Below are positions 60,501 through 64,000 of a DNA stretch of 64,000 nt, piece after piece. Origin of the DNA: Liolophura sinensis (Eukaryota > Mollusca > Polyplacophora > Chitonida > Chitonidae); NCBI RefSeq assembly GCF_032854445.1, contig NC_088300.1, positions 28,563,608 to 28,627,607 of the forward strand, in the 5' to 3' direction. The notes under the pieces were generated by a model, which saw only the letters and a program-made list of their open reading frames with translations, was not told the DNA's origin and made no database searches. A program made the translations under genes and the position numbers. The first letter of the stretch is position 1. Each line of letters begins with the position of its first letter.

Positions 60501-63500
60501 TAGACACAGGAGAAGACTTTAAGCCTGATGTGCAAATGGAAGTCTGTGAATCCCAAGCTGAAGCCGCAGAGGCAGAAATCAAATGAAGACTCCATCTGGT
60601 CCATACCCAATAATCAAACCTTTGCTTTTTTGTCACAAGCAATCCAATGTAATTTAAGCAGCCATAAGGGCCCCAATGAAGTCTGCCTAGATTGGATGAG
60701 AGGAAAAATCCTAGCAGCCACAATATTCCTGAATTGTTTCCCTTTCTGTTAGAAAGAAAGGACGCAACAGTTGTTCAAGGCAATCTCTCACTTGATAGCT
60801 GCCAAATTTTTTTTTGGGAGGCTTAGGAGTTTCACTCACCAAACTCTCATCCATTCTGAAGAAAGCCACTTGGCAAGGTTTGTTCAGTAAATTGGCGAAA
60901 CAAATGAAGGCATCAGCAACGTCCATATTCAAAAGTAAGACAGCTGCTATGAAAGACATACCCTGGACCTGTAGAAAGAAAGCAACAAAAAAAATCACAA
61001 TGTGTACCGAGACCAGGTGATGATGGCAATTTATAAATTAAATATCAGGAACTCCTAGTGAAATTACTGAACAACCAGATGAATTCTATGGGCAATGGCA
61101 TGCTTCACCTGACCAAATAATGACAATTCCTGCATTAAGCAGGGACATGTCGTAGTAGGATATTCAGCCAATTTACATGTTAAGCATTTACATCAACAAC
61201 AGCAACAGCCTATACTGAAGGACAACCCCAAACTGGTGCTCTGCCAGGGTGCTGACGTAAAGCTGCAGCTGAAGGAGTTAGATCTGGATAAGAATACACA
61301 ACTTCACTGATCAAAGGCGTGGCAGTCACTATAAGCATAGGCGCCAGCAAAGGGCCCTAGCGTGTGGTTTAAGCTATGTCTCAATAACATTATTAATAAA
61401 CTCAGTCTATCAGTTTAAAGTAATGAAGACTTAAATGTATAAATCAATACTGGTTTAGTACTGGCATCAACTAAGAACAAGAGGCCATGAAATTTTCATA
61501 TAATGATGTGATCTGTGAAGAGATATTACTATTGGTAAATAAAGACAACTTACATAACCAACATCGGGGCGGTAGCACGCATATGCCCCTAGGAGACTAT
61601 GAAGGAGTTCAGAGTAAGGTCCACCCTGCAAACACGATGAAATGAATGAATGAATGATTATTGTTATACAGTGACATAGAAACATGAAATATCTCGGTGA
61701 CAAGGAAAATTAAAAATGACAAGATATGATCATAAACCTATACACTCATTATTATTTTTTTTTCTCACCACTTATCCTATGACATAAAAATTATGATACC
61801 AGAAATAAAACTCAAGCACACTGTTTATGCATATTTAAAGCCTTGTAACTTTAGAATAGACAGGATATCGAATAGGGATGTAGTTCATGTAACGCAAAAT
61901 CCTTCATCTCAACTTCAATTCGGATTGACTGTTGAGCACAAGTCTACTTGTCAATCTGGCTCTGAACATGTTTTCCCCATACATGAATTTCACACCTAGG
62001 ACAGAGACACACTTATTCGACATAAAAAAGACTCACCTTCTGGAATATACACAGCTGTGGGAATGTTCTGGCTACATCCAGTTTGATCAATTCTACACTG
62101 GCCTCTTTACTGGACGGAGGTTCAGACGAACCTGACAGACAGACAATAACAGTAAGAAAACCGTGAGGCACATCACATGCTGCTTTGTTTGTTGGTGGAA
62201 AAGATGTTAGTTATTCCTTGGTAGAGTGTAGCAATAATATACTCCAACAATACAATATGAGTTTCTGTATTATCAGTGACTGGATCTCTTCCTTGTCTCA
62301 TGGAGTGACAAAAATGTTTGTGACTAACCAAACTTAGTCTTTCCAAGTAAACTACTGTAATTCTTCACCCTTTCCGCATGTTTGCAAGGTGTTTATTCAA
62401 GCATATGCGGAGGGGATTATAGAGTGTAGAGTGATAAAGTTTCACTTGTTGAGTAACCCTCAAAGTGGCAAACCCCACCATTTTAGTTTTGTCTCCAAAA
62501 TCCAAGTGAAAAGGTGCACAAATCATGCTGAAAGTTGCTCTTTCATATGCAAAAAGGTTGAAGAATTAGGGTGGTAGAAGTGTTTTTCTCAAGAGTGAAA
62601 CATTCTATCACTTTTAATAATCACACAAGCATGTTTCAAGTTGTGTGAAATCTTATGACTGTCAGCTGAATGTATAGCTCACTCTCTGATGGTCCGCTGG
62701 GCTCTCCTGGCTCCACATCAAATAGATTCATTTTGTCTTTGGCTCGGCTTAGACAGATCTCATACAATTCTGAAACATGATGGAATGAATGAGGCATATT
62801 GCACATGAATACTTTCAGGGCAATAGCTTAAACATCATAGAACAACACAACAGCTTATTTTATTGAAAATGATGGAAACATATTGCATAATGAAGTTTGA
62901 ACACCATGAATACTTTCAGAGCGATAGCTTAAACACAGAATATCATGGAACAACAAAAGAGTTAAACTGACTGAAAATAATGGAAACATATTGCACAATG
63001 AATTTTGAATGCCATCAAAGAAAAAAATAACTGAACTTATTGGAAATTGCCAATTTTGTAAGTACATGTAACTTGTTCTTGGTTGAAAGGTGTACAAGTT
63101 TGATCATATTTATTTATTTCTTATCTGACTAGATCTTTTACACCAGATTCCTAAATATTTCACTACTATGACAGGAATGAGGTTTGCAGATGTAAAAAAT
63201 TGGGCATAGCCAGGGGCCAGTTTCATGAAGCTCACTTAGCTAAGTTTGCCCTTGACTACCATGACAACATAGAGATGTTGTAGAGATATAAAGTACACTT
63301 CGCAAGGAGCAACTTAACACTAAGTATGCTTCATGAAACCGGCCTCATGAGGCATACACCACAATTCAGCTGGCACGCAATAAATTTAGCTATGTAATGT
63401 ACAAGGCTAGAGGTTTTATGTGCATCCACATGGTAACACTTGCTGTATTACAGTCACATTTTGGTCAGATCATAAAACCCCCACAGGACCCCAACAGACA

Positions 63501-63819
63501 GTGGACCATATACCTGATGTAATGTTGAGGTCATTCCCTATGGCTAACTTCCACACTTTGCCCCGAACATTAGGAGGTAACCCTAACCACCATAGATCAC
63601 GCGTCTTCTTATTGTTATGCCTGCAAAAAAGGCAAAGACAGAACATCATAGCATGACCATATTACATACAGAGAAATGCAGAAGAAACAAAATCAATATA
63701 TGGACGGTAATTGACCTAAAATCTTGTCCATGACTAAACTGCTCGTTACCTAATCTCGAGTGTTTTATCGTCACCGTACAAGGGATTTATGAGGTTTGGT
63801 TGGATGGAAGGATGATGCC
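57508..63819 (-). CDS. TBC1D14: TBC1D12/TBC1D14-like Rab GTPase-activating protein, 3' ten exons (N-terminus beyond the window)
   Basis: Stimulates GTP hydrolysis on Rab GTPases in membrane and autophagosome traffic. Exons, minus strand: 63750-63819, 63514-63620, 62683-62769, 62037-62131, 61554-61625, 60840-60968, 59818-59927, 58662-58765, 57508-57698 (stop TGA). That is nine visible exons with agreeing phases; earlier exons lie right of the window. TBC order: [31 protein letters not shown], then [10 protein letters not shown] with the arginine finger, [20 protein letters not shown] with the glutamine finger (split between two exons after GY), [40 protein letters not shown], and the C-terminal [20 protein letters not shown]. 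These match the TBC1D12/14 pair more than other TBC proteins; I cannot tell the two apart without the N-terminus, so the symbol is tentative. Both catalytic fingers are intact. Confidence 0.93.
57985..58241 (-). mobile_element. Near full-length SINE family A in the last TBC intron
   Basis: Body 57994-58232, minus strand: starts GGGGCCTTCGTGGCCTAGGT, contains GTGAATTCAAGTCCAGCTCA and ends in an AATAAATAAT tail, with an internal deletion around the TATACGACGGCGGCC segment. Flanking duplication GCCTGAATT at 57985-57993 and 58233-58241. Confidence 0.88.
59514..59650 (+). mobile_element. 5'-truncated SINE family A in a TBC intron with target-site duplication
   Basis: Starts at CCAACAACCTGCGGATGGTC and ends AATAAATAAATAAACAAA. 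Flanked by TCAAATTTTGAC at 59502-59513 and 59651-59662. Opposite orientation to the host gene. Confidence 0.9.
62360..62566. mobile_element. TA-flanked MITE, family M1 copy 3, in a TBC intron
   Basis: Ends ATTCTTCACCCTTTCCGCAT and ATGCAAAAAGGTTGAAGAAT, TA at 62358-62359 and 62567-62568; 207 bp. More diverged than the other two, but with the same TTCAACCTTTT core at the right end. Confidence 0.8.
63214..63344. mobile_element. Small hairpin MITE with GGCC-rich ends in a TBC intron
   Basis: Inverted ends GGGCCAGTTTCATGAAGC and GCTTCATGAAACCGGCC (one mismatch), about 130 bp, inner CACTTAGCTAAG and CTTAACACTAAG also related. A decayed relative lies near 24.68 kb. Confidence 0.8.
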
Positions 63820-64000
63820 CTAGTGGAAAAACTTTGTTTCATAACACAAGAAAATATTTTGTGACATGTACATGTATCTGCCTGTAAAAATAAACTTTGT
63901 CTTGTGCAAAAGTTATTGCCATTTGCCATAATATTATCTTTAATATCTTCAGATTCCACAGCAAAGTACATGTACAAATACACTCAAACATTCAAAACAA

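Overview
The window looks like animal nuclear DNA, most likely from a mollusc (bivalve or gastropod). Genes are split by long introns with GT-AG borders, the spacing between genes is large, and tRNA-derived SINEs with a TAAATAAATAA-type tail, of a kind I associate with molluscan genomes, occur about every 5-10 kb. No prokaryotic, plasmid or CRISPR features are present. I rebuilt the gene models by hand from splice borders, codon phase and remembered family motifs, so all homology statements are from memory and no database was searched.

Layout. (1) About 1-7.3 kb, minus strand: uroporphyrinogen-III synthase (UROS, haem synthesis); five coding exons are visible and the gene runs off the left edge. 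Just upstream of its second coding exon is a 1.9 kb array of 79-bp repeats whose unit copies the intron/exon border of that exon. (2) 7.3-17 kb: no convincing gene. It holds SINEs, a ~1.15 kb foldback palindrome and a Harbinger-type MITE. (3) 17-23.3 kb: two intronless LBP/BPI-family genes (secreted lipopolysaccharide-binding immune proteins) head-to-head. One is intact; the other has a one-base frameshift near its C-terminus. The spacer holds a terminal-inverted-repeat element and a non-LTR reverse-transcriptase relic. (4) 27.8-36.5 kb, plus strand: a complete 13-exon clan-3 cytochrome P450 of 546 residues. (5) 40.3-50.2 kb, minus strand: an 11-exon SRA/YDG-domain gene (modified-cytosine reader) with no RING, PHD or Tudor domain. 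It has a 38-nt microexon, a one-base frameshift in its fifth exon, an intronic Crypton recombinase relic, and a minisatellite that copies the splice donor of its third exon. (6) 50.2-57.5 kb: SINEs, a hairpin element, a short exon-like reading frame and a MITE. (7) 57.5-63.8 kb, minus strand: the Rab-GAP domain and C-terminus of a TBC1D12/TBC1D14-like gene, with its N-terminus beyond the right edge.

The genes do not form a pathway; this is ordinary metazoan gene neighbourhood. The most unusual signal is that two unrelated genes, about 45 kb apart on the same strand, each carry an intronic tandem array made from one of their own splice junctions: a 3' splice site in UROS and a 5' splice site in the SRA gene. 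Each array gives more than ten decoy splice sites. Other items of note are the RING-less SRA protein with its frameshift and a possible compensating acceptor, and the inverted intronless LBP/BPI pair with mosaic divergence.
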